Below are positions 33,889 through 41,930 of a DNA stretch of 64,000 nt, one piece after another (within the stretch, counting starts at the first letter, position 1; each line of letters opens with the position of its first letter). Source of the DNA: Labedaea rhizosphaerae. Lineage in GTDB: Bacteria; Actinomycetota; Actinomycetes; Mycobacteriales; Pseudonocardiaceae. The DNA lies in NCBI RefSeq assembly GCF_004362825.1, contig NZ_SNXZ01000010.1, forward strand, positions 88,406 to 152,405, given 5' to 3'. The notes under the pieces were generated by a model. That model was not told the DNA's origin. It did not search any database and saw only the letters and a program-made list of their open reading frames with translations. A program made the translations under genes and the position numbers.

Positions 33889-34835
33889 CAGCTCCGCTGC
33901 TCGGCGTAGTCCTTGGCGTGGTTGAGGGTCGCGCGGCTGTTGCCGCCCAGGGCGTTGCGCACGAACTCCTTGGCCTGCGCGACGTCCGCGTCCGGACCGA
34001 GCACCTTGGTGATGTTGTCCGTGTTGATGACCACTGTGTGCTCGGCGATCGCGGTGACGCCGTTCTCGTGCTCGCGCAGCTCCCAGTACCCGGTGTGCAA
34101 CGCCATCAGCGCGGGCAGGGTGGTCTGCTTGTAGACGATGCGCTGGTGCGGGAAGCAGACCCGGACCGACTTCGTGGTGTGCGTCGAGCCGTCCTTGGTC
34201 CGCGTGTCCATCTCCAGGATCTGCAGGCCGGGGGTGTCCTCGCGCATGTCGACCCGCGCCACGTGCGGCAGCCGCTCGGTCCACTGGTCGGCCTCGTAGA
34301 TGAACTGGTAGACGTCCTTGGCCGAGCCGGCCACCTCGACCGAGTCGGTGAACGACATCAACAGGTCCTGCGGGGTCGTGGCGGCCCGCTCGATGTTCTC
34401 CTTCAGCGCGCCGAGTTCCTTGCGGCTGTTGGTGTCCACGGCCTTGTCGATCCAGGCCAGGCTCGCCGGGTCGTCGTCGATCGCACGGTAGTCGTGCAGC
34501 AGCCGGACCCGACTTTCCTTGTCCGACAACGGTTCGATCACCCACGCGCCGCCCATCGAGGCCACCGGCGGCGGCGACACCTCCTGGCGGAAGTCGATGC
34601 GCCGGTCGCGCGGCTTGAGCCAGCGCCGCGACGTCCAGTTCTTCGCCTCGCCGTTCGCGGTCGCCCAGATCCGGATCCGCTCCTGGTCCGCGGAGCGCTC
34701 GACGTGGTCGACGAAGATGGTCGGCGGGAAGAGGCGAGGCCAGTTCTCCACCTCGGCCAGGTACCGGTAGATCTGGTCGGCGGGCGCCTGCACGGTGATC
34801 TCGTGCTCGACCTCGCGAACATCCTGCTGCGGCAT
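33888..34835 (-). CDS. Didomain aromatase/cyclase (START/Bet v1 fold)
   Basis: 315 residues with two tandem helix-grip domains: HEITVQAPADQIYRYLAEVENWPRLFPPTI at the N-terminus and TDSVEVAGSAKDVYQFIYEADQWTERLPHV at about residue 165. This is the architecture of didomain ARO/CYC proteins (ActVII, DpsF, BexL type), which act after C9 reduction to cyclise and aromatise the first ring. The presence of a C9 ketoreductase in the same operon fits that class. ATG 34835 follows GAGGAG. Confidence 0.93.
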   Translation of the reverse strand: MPQQDVREVEHEITVQAPADQIYRYLAEVENWPRLFPPTIFVDHVERSADQERIRIWATANGEAKNWTSRRWLKPRDRRIDFRQEVSPPPVASMGGAWVIEPLSDKESRVRLLHDYRAIDDDPASLAWIDKAVDTNSRKELGALKENIERAATTPQDLLMSFTDSVEVAGSAKDVYQFIYEADQWTERLPHVARVDMREDTPGLQILEMDTRTKDGSTHTTKSVRVCFPHQRIVYKQTTLPALMALHTGYWELREHENGVTAIAEHTVVINTDNITKVLGPDADVAQAKEFVRNALGGNSRATLNHAKDYAEQRS

Positions 34836-34872
34836 GGTTTCTCCTCGTTGTCCCGGAGCTTGCGGTGCGCGG

Positions 34873-34907
34873 GCGGGTGGCCGGGCCGTGCACGCCCGGC
34901 CACCCGC
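34873..34907. terminator. Hairpin inside the core operon
   Basis: GCGGGTGGCCGGGC, loop of 7, GCCCGGCCACCCGC: a perfect 14-base-pair stem between the ketoreductase and the aromatase/cyclase genes. It may attenuate transcription or protect the upstream mRNA end, since the genes beyond it belong to the same pathway. Confidence 0.5.
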
Positions 34908-34912
34908 GCCGG

Positions 34913-34946
34913 ATCAGAAGTTGCCCAGTATCAGAAGTTGCCCAGG
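34913..34946. repeat. Tandem 17-base duplication at the ketoreductase stop
   Basis: ATCAGAAGTTGCCCAG occurs twice with a 17-base period (34913 and 34930). The right copy encodes the last codons and stop of the ketoreductase (LGNF); the left copy is a non-coding duplicate behind it. Confidence 0.8.
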
Positions 34947-35716
34947 CCACCGCAGACGTTGAGCGCCTGGGACGTGATGGACGCGGCCGTGTCGGACACC
35001 AGGTAGCCGACCAGGCCGGCGACCTCCTCCGGGGTGGAGTAGCGGCCGAGCGGGATCTTCGCCTGGAACTTCTCGAGGATCGCCTCCTCCGTGGTGTTGT
35101 ACGCCGCCGCGTAGCGCTGCCGGGTCGCCTGCGCCATCGGGGTTTCCACGTAGCCGGGGCAGACCGCGTTCACGGTGATCCCGGTCGGGCCCAGCTCGTT
35201 GCCCAGCGCCTTGGTCAGGCCGACCACCCCGTGCTTGGAGGCGGAGTACGGCACGCCGAGCACGACCCCCTGCTTGCCCGCCGTGGAGGCGATGTTGATG
35301 ATCCGCCCGCGGTTCTTCTCCCGCATGCCGCCGGTGGTGAGCACCTCCCGGGTCATCAGGAACACGCTGGTCAGGTTGGTGCTGATGACGTCGTGCCACA
35401 GCTCGTCCTCGATGGTGGCGGTGACGCCGCCGCCGGTGCGCCCGGCGTTGTTCACCAGGATGTCCACCGGGCCGTAGCGGTCGACGGCGGCCTGGACGAA
35501 CCCGCGGATGTCCTCGGGGGAGCGGACGTCACAGCTGGTCCCGTCGACGTCGAAACCCTCCTCCTGCAGGCTCTTGACGGTCTTCGCCACGTTGTCGGCG
35601 TTGCGGGCGCAGATGAACACCCGGTGTCCTTGCCCGGCAAGGGTCCTGGTGACCGACAGGCCGATACCGCTGGTGGCTCCGGTGACGAGGGCGACGCGCT
35701 GCTCTTGGGTCGGCAT
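34931..35716 (-). CDS. Type II PKS C9-ketoreductase (ActIII family)
   Basis: 261 residues, the usual length. TGATSGIGLSVTRTL (NADPH), NNAGRTGGGVTATIEDELW, NIASTAGKQGVVLGVPYSASKHGVVGLTKALG (catalytic Ser, Tyr, Lys), NAVCPGYVETPMA and the final NVCGGLGNF match the actinorhodin ketoreductase almost throughout. In ActKR the stereochemistry loop reads RPGGG; here the Pro is replaced by Thr (RTGGG). Start ATG 35716 has GGAG at 5 bases; a GTG two codons upstream overlaps the ribosome site. Confidence 0.95.
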   Translation of the reverse strand: MPTQEQRVALVTGATSGIGLSVTRTLAGQGHRVFICARNADNVAKTVKSLQEEGFDVDGTSCDVRSPEDIRGFVQAAVDRYGPVDILVNNAGRTGGGVTATIEDELWHDVISTNLTSVFLMTREVLTTGGMREKNRGRIINIASTAGKQGVVLGVPYSASKHGVVGLTKALGNELGPTGITVNAVCPGYVETPMAQATRQRYAAAYNTTEEAILEKFQAKIPLGRYSTPEEVAGLVGYLVSDTAASITSQALNVCGGLGNF

Positions 35717-35742
35717 TCTCACTCCTAACGGGTTCGGTGCGG

Positions 35743-36012
35743 TCAGGCGGCGTCGACGCCGAGCAGCCGCGTGTTGACGATCTCGAGCAGGGCCCTGGGC
35801 GTGGGGGCGTCGTTCAACGCCTCGTCGCCGAGCGTGATGCCGTACTCGCGTTCGATCCGGCCGCCGGCCTCCAGCAGCGCCAGCGAGTCGTAGCCGAGGT
35901 CCTCGAACTCGGTGTCGAGGATCTGGCCGTCGAGGTCGACGCTCTCCTCCTCACCCGCGCACGCGCGCAGCACCGCTTTCAGTTCCTCGATCGTGAATTT
36001 GCGTTCCTCCAT
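35743..36012 (-). CDS. Type II PKS acyl carrier protein
   Basis: 89 residues, ATG 36012 with GGAGGAAAGG upstream. FTIEELKAVLRACAG, then DTEFEDLGYDSLALLEAGGRIEREYGI: Ser43 in DSL carries phosphopantetheine. It lies 21 bases behind CLF in the order CLF-ACP-KR that is standard for aromatic PKS cores. It holds the growing poly-beta-ketone chain. Confidence 0.96.
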   Translation of the reverse strand: MEERKFTIEELKAVLRACAGEEESVDLDGQILDTEFEDLGYDSLALLEAGGRIEREYGITLGDEALNDAPTPRALLEIVNTRLLGVDAA

Positions 36013-36033
36013 GCCTTTCCTCCTCCTCGTCGG

Positions 36034-37263
36034 TCACGCCGACCGCACGACCATCGCCGCGTTGAACCCGCCGTACCCGCGCGCCAGCACGAGCGCCGAG
36101 CGCAGGCGGGCGGCGCGCGGTGCCCCGGTCACCAGGTCCAGCGCGTAGGCGGGATCCGGGGACGTGTTGACCGTCGGCGGGATCACCCCGTCGCGGATGG
36201 CCAGCAGCGCGGCGGCCACGTCCAGCGGCGCGGCCCCGGAGTACAGCCGCCCGGTCATCGTTTTCGGTGCGGTGACGGGGATCCCGTGCGGACCGAAGAC
36301 GGCCGCGAGGGCGTCCGCCTCGATCCGGTCCAGTTCGGGCACCGCGGCGGCGTCGGCGAACACGACGTCGATGTCGGCGGGCGCGGCGCCCGCGTCGTCG
36401 AGCGCCAGCTCGATGGTCCGGCGCAGCCCCGGTTCGCCGCCGGTGCCCGGCTTCGGGTCGAACGTCGAGGCGTAGCCCGCGATCTCGCCGTACACCCGGG
36501 CGCCACGGTCGCGCGCCGCCTGGGCCTCCTCGAGCACGAACAGCGCCCCACCCTCACCGGGCACGTAACCACCGGCACGCGCGTCGAAGGGCAGGTACGC
36601 CCGGTCCGGGTCGTCCGCCGTGCTGATCCGGCCGCTGGCGAGGTGGCAGATCCAGCCGTAGGAACAGATCGAGGCGTCGATGGCGCCGGTGACCGTGACC
36701 GGCGTGCCCTTCCTGATCTGCCGCCGCGCCTGCGCGATCGCGTCCAGGCCGCCCGCGTGGTCGGACACCAGGGCCGCGCTGGGCCCCTGCATCCCGTTGC
36801 GGATGGAGATCTGGCCGGTGTTCACCGCGTAGAACCACGCGAACGACTGGTACGCGCTGACGTACTTGCTTCCCTTGCTCCACAACGCTTGCAGCTCGTT
36901 CTGGCCGAACTCGAAACCGCCGGACGAGCTGGCCGTGACCACCCCCATGTCGTAGCCGGACAGCTCGTCGGGCCGCACGCCCGCGTCGGCCAGCGCCCAA
37001 TCGGCGGCGACGAGCGCGAGCTTGGTCATGTGGTCGGTCTGGGGGAGCAGCCGGCTCGGCAGGTGCTCGCTCGCGACGAACCCCGGCACCTCACCGGCGA
37101 GCCGGGCCGGGTAACCGGACGGGTCGAACCGGGTGACCCGCCCGATGCCGCTGCGCCCGTCGCGGGTCGCCGCCCAGTAGTCCTGCGTGCCGAGGCCGTT
37201 GGGTGCGGTGACGCCGAGCCCGGTGACCACCGTGGACACTGTGGACACAGCCGTGCCATTCAT
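36034..37263 (-). CDS. Type II PKS chain length factor (KS-beta)
   Basis: 409 residues. VVTGLGVTAPNGLGTQDYW at the start, GVVTASSSGGFEFGQNELQ, then GPSAALVSDHAGGLDAI, where the KS active-site Cys is missing. The residue in that place is His169; most chain length factors have Gln (EQAGGLDA). FDARAGGYVPGEGGALFVLEE and GYGGFNAAMV are also typical. It forms the heterodimer tunnel with KS-alpha and sets chain length. Unusually, a P450 gene separates it from KS-alpha. Start ATG 37263, 16 bases behind the P450. Confidence 0.95.
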   Translation of the reverse strand: MNGTAVSTVSTVVTGLGVTAPNGLGTQDYWAATRDGRSGIGRVTRFDPSGYPARLAGEVPGFVASEHLPSRLLPQTDHMTKLALVAADWALADAGVRPDELSGYDMGVVTASSSGGFEFGQNELQALWSKGSKYVSAYQSFAWFYAVNTGQISIRNGMQGPSAALVSDHAGGLDAIAQARRQIRKGTPVTVTGAIDASICSYGWICHLASGRISTADDPDRAYLPFDARAGGYVPGEGGALFVLEEAQAARDRGARVYGEIAGYASTFDPKPGTGGEPGLRRTIELALDDAGAAPADIDVVFADAAAVPELDRIEADALAAVFGPHGIPVTAPKTMTGRLYSGAAPLDVAAALLAIRDGVIPPTVNTSPDPAYALDLVTGAPRAARLRSALVLARGYGGFNAAMVVRSA

Positions 37264-37279
37264 CGGTCCGCGGCCCTCC

Positions 37280-38434
37280 TCACCAGGTCACGGGCAGCTC
37301 GGCCGGCCCGCGGAAGCGGCGCTCGGTGTGCCAGCGGATGGACTCGGGCGCGGCGTTGAGCCGCAGCCCCGGGAACTTCGTGACCAGCCCGGTCAGCACG
37401 ATGTCCAGCTCGACCCGGGCCAGGGCGGCGCCGAGGCAGAAGTGCAGCCCGTGACCGAAGGCCAGGTGCGGGTTGTAGCGGCGCGTCAGGTCCATCTGGT
37501 CGGGCCGCTCGAAGACCGTGGGGTCCTTGCTGGCCAAGGCATCGGAGACGATGACGAGACTGCCGGCGGGCACGTGAACGTCGCCGATCATCACGTCCCT
37601 TGTGGCCGCCCGGAATCCGGGCGTGATCACCGACGGGTGCAGCCGCATCAGCTCCTCGGACGCCGCGGCCACGCCCGCCGGGTTCGCGGCGAGCTTGGCG
37701 TACTCGTCCGGGACCAGCAGCAACGCGTGGATGCTCTTGGTCATCTGGTTGGCGGTGGTCTCGTACCCGGCGGGCAGCAGGAGCACGCTCAGGTTGACGA
37801 GCTCCTCCTCGCTCAGCCGCTCCTCGGCCCGCGCCGACACCAGCTCGCTGATCAGGTCTTCCTTGGGGGACTTGCGTTTCTCGGTGATGATGTCGGTGAG
37901 GTAGGCGCGCAGCTCGTTCACCGCGCGCAGCTTGTTCTCCGGCGGGTCGGCGGTGGAGGCGAGGATCAGCGACCGCTCCTGGAACCACGCCCGGTCGTCG
38001 AAGGACACGCCGAGCAGCTGGCACACCACCGTGATGGGCAGCGGCAGGCACAGCGTGTCGACCAGGTCGGCCGGCGGCCCCTGCTCGGCGAGGTCGGCGA
38101 GCAGCTCGTCGGCGATCTGCTGGATGCCCGGGCGCATGGCCTCGGTCCGCCTGCGCGAGAACGCCTTCGCGACGAGACCGCGGATCCGCGAGTGCTGCGG
38201 CGGGTCCATGTCGAGCAGCATGTCGCCGGTGCTGCTGGCGCCGGGCCCGGTGTAGTTGGTGCCCCGGGTCCGGAACACCTCCTGCCTGCTGAAGACCGGG
38301 TCGGACAGCACCCAGAGCGCCTCCTGGTATCGCGTCACCAGGTAGGCCTCCTGGCCCGTCGGGATGGTCACCAGGGTCGCCGGGCCGACCTCCTGGATGT
38401 CCCCGGCGGCCGGCGGTCGTGAGGTCGTGGTCAT
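37280..38434 (-). CDS. Cytochrome P450 monooxygenase
   Basis: 384 residues. I-helix AGYETTANQM, ExxR in SEELMRLHP, and heme loop FGHGLHFCLGAALARVE with Cys333. MDPPQHSRIRGLVAKAFS is the usual actinobacterial C-helix region. Start ATG 38434 overlaps the KS-alpha stop by four bases (ATGA), so the P450 is translationally coupled to the ketosynthase. It needs a ferredoxin from elsewhere; none is in the window. Probable role: hydroxylation, ring cleavage or C-O/C-C coupling of the aromatic product. Confidence 0.94.
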   Translation of the reverse strand: MTTTSRPPAAGDIQEVGPATLVTIPTGQEAYLVTRYQEALWVLSDPVFSRQEVFRTRGTNYTGPGASSTGDMLLDMDPPQHSRIRGLVAKAFSRRRTEAMRPGIQQIADELLADLAEQGPPADLVDTLCLPLPITVVCQLLGVSFDDRAWFQERSLILASTADPPENKLRAVNELRAYLTDIITEKRKSPKEDLISELVSARAEERLSEEELVNLSVLLLPAGYETTANQMTKSIHALLLVPDEYAKLAANPAGVAAASEELMRLHPSVITPGFRAATRDVMIGDVHVPAGSLVIVSDALASKDPTVFERPDQMDLTRRYNPHLAFGHGLHFCLGAALARVELDIVLTGLVTKFPGLRLNAAPESIRWHTERRFRGPAELPVTW

Positions 38435-39699
38435 CGGTTCTTCCCTTCCGCGGCGAGCACCATCGCGCTCTGGAATCCGCCGAACCCGCTGGCGACCGTG
38501 AGCACCGTGTCCGTCTGCTGCTCGCGCGCGGTGACCGGCACGTAGTCCAGGTCGCACTCCGGGTCCGGGTTGTGCAGGTTGGCCGTCGGCGGGACGACGT
38601 CGTTCTCGATGGCCAGCACCGACGCCGCCACCTCGATCGCGCCGATCGCGCCCAGCGAGTGGCCGACCATCGACTTGATCGAGCTGATCGGCACGCGGTA
38701 GGCGTCCGCGCCGAGGCTGCGCTTGAACGCGGCCGTCTCGTGCCGGTCGTTCTGCTTGGTGCCCGACCCGTGCGCGTTGAGGTAGTCGAGGTCGGCGGGG
38801 TTCGTGCGGGCCTCGGCCATCGCGACCCGGATCGCCTCGGCCATCTCGCGCCCGTCCGAGCGCAGCCCCGTCATGTGGTAGGCGTTGCAGCGCCCGGCGA
38901 AGCCCTTGATCGTGGCGTACACGTGCGCGCCCCGCCGCCGCGCGCCCGCCAGGTCCTCGAGCACGAACATGGCCGCGCCCTCGCCGAGCACGAACCCGTT
39001 GCGGGTCGCGTCGAAGGGCCGGGAGGCGTGCTCGGCGTCGTCGTTGCGTGGCGTCGTGGCCTTGATCGCGTCGAAGCACGCGAGCGTGATCGGCGTGATC
39101 GGGGCGTCGGTGCCCCCGGCCAGCACCACGTCGGCCGAGCCCTCGCGGATCAGCTCCGCGCCGTAGCCCACCGCGTCGACCCCGGACGTGCAGCCGGTGG
39201 ACACCATGGTGACGTGCCCCTGCGCGCCGACCGCCCACGCCGTCTCGGCCGCGATCGAGCTCGGCACGAAGAAGTTGTAGAGGTGCTTCGCGGCGTAGTC
39301 CGGGTCGAGCAGGTCGAGTCGGCCGTCGTCGCTGGCCACCCGGTACTCGTCCTCGAGGCCGATCGACGCGCCGATCGCGCTGCCGATGGTGACGGCCACC
39401 CGCGTCGGGTCTACTTCGGACAGCTCCAGCCCGCTGCCCTCGACCGCCTCGCGGGCGGTCACCACGGCGAACTGGGCGGCACGGTCCATCCGCCGGATTT
39501 CCTGCGGTCCGAGCCCGTGGGCCTCGGGGTCGAAGTCGGCCTCGGCCGCCACCCGCGAGCGGAACGGCGCGGGGTCGAAGGCGGTGACCAGCCGAGTCGC
39601 CGTCCGGCCCTCGCTCAGCAGCGCCCAGAAGTCCTTGACGCCGATCCCGCCGGGCGCGACGACGCCGATGCCGGTGATGGCCACTTCCCGCCCGCTCAC
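38431..39699 (-). CDS. Type II PKS ketosynthase KS-alpha
   Basis: 422 residues from a GTG at 39699 (VSGREVAITGIGVVAPGGIG). Catalytic residues: Cys170 in VSTGCTSGVDAVG, His in LNAHGSGTKQNDRHE, His in IKSMVGHSLGAIGAIE, the full Cys-His-His set. The start GTG overlaps the stop of a 16-codon leader ORF (GTGA), which has a strong ribosome site, so translation of KS-alpha probably depends on coupling. It condenses malonyl units with CLF. First enzymatic gene of the leftward core operon. Confidence 0.95.
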   Translation of the reverse strand: MSGREVAITGIGVVAPGGIGVKDFWALLSEGRTATRLVTAFDPAPFRSRVAAEADFDPEAHGLGPQEIRRMDRAAQFAVVTAREAVEGSGLELSEVDPTRVAVTIGSAIGASIGLEDEYRVASDDGRLDLLDPDYAAKHLYNFFVPSSIAAETAWAVGAQGHVTMVSTGCTSGVDAVGYGAELIREGSADVVLAGGTDAPITPITLACFDAIKATTPRNDDAEHASRPFDATRNGFVLGEGAAMFVLEDLAGARRRGAHVYATIKGFAGRCNAYHMTGLRSDGREMAEAIRVAMAEARTNPADLDYLNAHGSGTKQNDRHETAAFKRSLGADAYRVPISSIKSMVGHSLGAIGAIEVAASVLAIENDVVPPTANLHNPDPECDLDYVPVTAREQQTDTVLTVASGFGGFQSAMVLAAEGKNR

Positions 39700-39746
39700 G
39701 CCGACCACCGCGGGGCGCGGAAAGCATTGAGCAACGTGCTGTACAT
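39696..39746 (-). CDS. 16-codon leader ORF coupled to KS-alpha
   Basis: ATG 39746 has GAGGAG at 9 bases upstream and encodes MYSTLLNAFRAPRWSA; its TGA overlaps the KS-alpha GTG. KS-alpha itself has no ribosome site. The first five residues equal the TcmI-type cyclase start (MYSTL at 26915), and cyclases of that family commonly stand directly before KS-alpha. It may therefore be the remnant of a cyclase gene after an internal deletion, kept because it drives coupled translation. Confidence 0.55.
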   Translation of the reverse strand: MYSTLLNAFRAPRWSA

Positions 39747-39899
39747 CAGCGAAAACTCCTCGGTTCTCTTTCGGGAGTGAGCCGGACGAATTCCCCGGAT
39801 CGGGGCGGCCTCTACCAACGAGCTTTGCGACGGCCAGGAAAATAGTCAACGCCGCTTTGTCAGAGCCTGTTCAGGATTGTGTCAAAGCCGAGGACGACA

Positions 39900-40718
39900 T
39901 CACGGCTTGCGGGCGACCCACGCGTAGAGGAACACCTTTTCCGAATCGGCGGGCAGGGCACCGTCGGGGCGCCAGTAGGGCATCTGGACCACGCCCGGGT
40001 CCACCAGGTCGAGCCCGTCGGCGAACCGCGCGACCTGCTCGGCGGTGCGCATGGCCACCGGCTCGCCGGCGTCGGCGGAGATCCGCTCGAGCTCGCCGGC
40101 GGTCTCCGGCGAGAAGTCCGCGGTGAACTGCGAGAACAGCACGTAGCTGCCGGACGCCAGCCGCTCGACGTACCGCGCGACCATGCCGTAGGGGTTGTGC
40201 TCGTCGCCGAACAGGTGCATCAGGCCGATGAGCATCAGCGCCATCGGCCGGTCGAAGTCGAGGAGTTCCTGCAGCTCAGGGAGGTCGAGGGTGCGGTCCG
40301 GCTCCCGGACGTCGGCCTGAGCCAGCGCGATCCGCCCGCCGCTCGCCGGCAACAGGGTGCGGGCGTGGCTGAGCAGGATCGGGTCGGAGTCGACGTACGC
40401 CACGCGGGCGTCCGGGTCGACGGCCCGCGCGACCTCGTGGGTGCTCGGCGAGGTGGGCAGGCCGGCGCCCAGGTCGAGGAACTGGCTGATCCCGACCTCG
40501 GCGGCGAAGCGCACGGCACGCTGCAGGAAGGCGCGGTTGGCCCGCACGACGCCGCGGATGAACGGCATCGCGGCGAGCAGTTCGTCGCCGACCTCGCGGT
40601 CGGGCGGGTAGTTGTCCTTGCCGCCCAGCATGTAGTCGTAGACCCGGGCGGAGTGCGGGATCTCGGTGTTCCACCCCAGCGGTGGCCCGGCGGTGTCGAG
40701 CGAGGAATTCTGGGTCAT
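39900..40718 (-). CDS. SAM-dependent methyltransferase (DUF574/Methyltransf_19 type)
   Basis: 272 residues, ATG 40718. WNTEIPHSARVYDYMLGGKDNYPPDREVGDELL is the unmistakable start of this actinobacterial family; FLDLGAGLPTSPSTHEVAR is the SAM-binding loop, and VAYVDSDPILLSHA follows. The family is abundant in actinomycetes and of mostly unknown substrate. It is divergent from the O-methyltransferase and transcribed toward the KS-alpha leader, 153 bases away, so it may share the core transcript. Confidence 0.88.
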   Translation of the reverse strand: MTQNSSLDTAGPPLGWNTEIPHSARVYDYMLGGKDNYPPDREVGDELLAAMPFIRGVVRANRAFLQRAVRFAAEVGISQFLDLGAGLPTSPSTHEVARAVDPDARVAYVDSDPILLSHARTLLPASGGRIALAQADVREPDRTLDLPELQELLDFDRPMALMLIGLMHLFGDEHNPYGMVARYVERLASGSYVLFSQFTADFSPETAGELERISADAGEPVAMRTAEQVARFADGLDLVDPGVVQMPYWRPDGALPADSEKVFLYAWVARKP

Positions 40719-40892
40719 GCCACCGTTTCTACCGAGCGCATTGTTCGTTGTCCACGAATTCGCCGCCTTTACGTTCACTTGTAGTTCCTCTTGAAGTGCT
40801 CTGACGGTTTGCGGTATTGAAATCTGCCACTTCGGCCGGAAAGCTCCTAACCAACGTTCGCGACATTGTTGCGATTTCCTGGAAGGGGTGCG

Positions 40893-41930
40893 ATGTCCGA
40901 GCACGATGACCCGGCGGCGTCGTTGATGCGGCTCCTGTGGGGCTACACGACCACCGGGCTGACCGTTGCCGCGCTGCGCCTCGGGCTCCCCGACCGGCTG
41001 GCGGACCGGACGCGGACCACCGCGGAACTGGCGGCCGAGACCGGCAGCCACGAGCCGTCGCTGAACCGGTTGCTGCGGGCCCTGGCTGCCATCGGCCTGG
41101 TCGACGAGGTCGAGCCGGGCCGCTACCGGTTGAGCGCCGTGGGTGCCCTGCTGCGCACCGCAGGCGCCGGCTCGATGTACGCCGTGGCCCGGGTGAGCAC
41201 CGACGCGACGGTCGTCGACGGCTGGCGGGACCTGGACCACAGCGTGCGCACCGGGCAGCCGGTCTTCGACCGCGAGTACGGCACCGACTTCTGGACGCAC
41301 CTGGCGCGTGACCCCGAGCTTTCCGCGCTCTTCAACGCGTCGATGGGGGAGGGCACGCAGGACACCGCGAACGCCATCGCGAAGCACTACGACTTCTCCC
41401 GGTTCGCCACCGTGGTCGACGTCGGCGGCGGGAACGGCACGCTGCTGGCGTCGATCCTCGCCGCCGAACCCGCCGTGCGCGGCATCGTCTTCGACAACCC
41501 GCAGGGCGTCGCCGAGGCACCCGCGGAGTTGCGCGCGGCCGGGGTGGCGGACCGCTGCGAGGTCCGCGCGGGCGACTTCTTCACCGACGTCCCCGCGGGC
41601 GGGGATCTCTACCTGCTCAAGAACATCCTGCACGACTGGGACGACGAGCGCGCCGCGCTGATCCTGGCCAACTGCCGCCGCGCCGTGCCCGACGGCGGCC
41701 GGGTCCTGCTCGTCGAGTCCGTCCTGCCCGCGCGGGTCGACCCGGCCGGACCGCCGGACGCCTACCTCATGGACATCAACATGCTCGTCAACTTCGGCGG
41801 CCGGGAGCGGACCGAGGCCGAGTTCCACGCGCTGCTGAGCGCCGCCGGGTTCACGCCGAGCCCGGCCGTCCAGGTGGGCGACGGCGAGGACTTCCTGATC
41901 GAGGGCCGAGCTCCCCAGGAGGCGCGATGA
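40893..41930 (+). CDS. O-methyltransferase (TcmO/hydroxyneurosporene type)
   Basis: 345 residues, ATG 40893 after GGAAGGGG. N-terminal winged-helix dimerisation region (LTVAALRLGLPDRLAD ... EPSLNRLLRALAAIGL), SAM motif VVDVGGGNGTLLASIL, and LKNILHDWDDERA with the catalytic-base His. This class methylates phenolic hydroxyls of aromatic polyketides (DnrK, TcmO, JadX-like). First gene of the rightward operon; its stop overlaps the next start (ATGA). Confidence 0.93.
   Translation: MSEHDDPAASLMRLLWGYTTTGLTVAALRLGLPDRLADRTRTTAELAAETGSHEPSLNRLLRALAAIGLVDEVEPGRYRLSAVGALLRTAGAGSMYAVARVSTDATVVDGWRDLDHSVRTGQPVFDREYGTDFWTHLARDPELSALFNASMGEGTQDTANAIAKHYDFSRFATVVDVGGGNGTLLASILAAEPAVRGIVFDNPQGVAEAPAELRAAGVADRCEVRAGDFFTDVPAGGDLYLLKNILHDWDDERAALILANCRRAVPDGGRVLLVESVLPARVDPAGPPDAYLMDINMLVNFGGRERTEAEFHALLSAAGFTPSPAVQVGDGEDFLIEGRAPQEAR

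Noticed and set aside
32389-34950. A single 853-residue protein joining the aromatase region and the FAD monooxygenase
   Set aside because: The first third is the aromatase gene read in a wrong frame; the true monooxygenase start is the ATG at 33888 overlapping the aromatase stop.
39696-39746. RiPP precursor peptide
   Set aside because: Sixteen residues without leader/core features and no maturation enzymes nearby; overlap with KS-alpha points to translational coupling.
39900-41828. A long leftward frame spanning the O-methyltransferase gene and its promoter into the methyltransferase
   Set aside because: Its upstream part is the antisense of the O-methyltransferase gene with composition of a high-GC shadow frame; only the part from 40718 matches a family.
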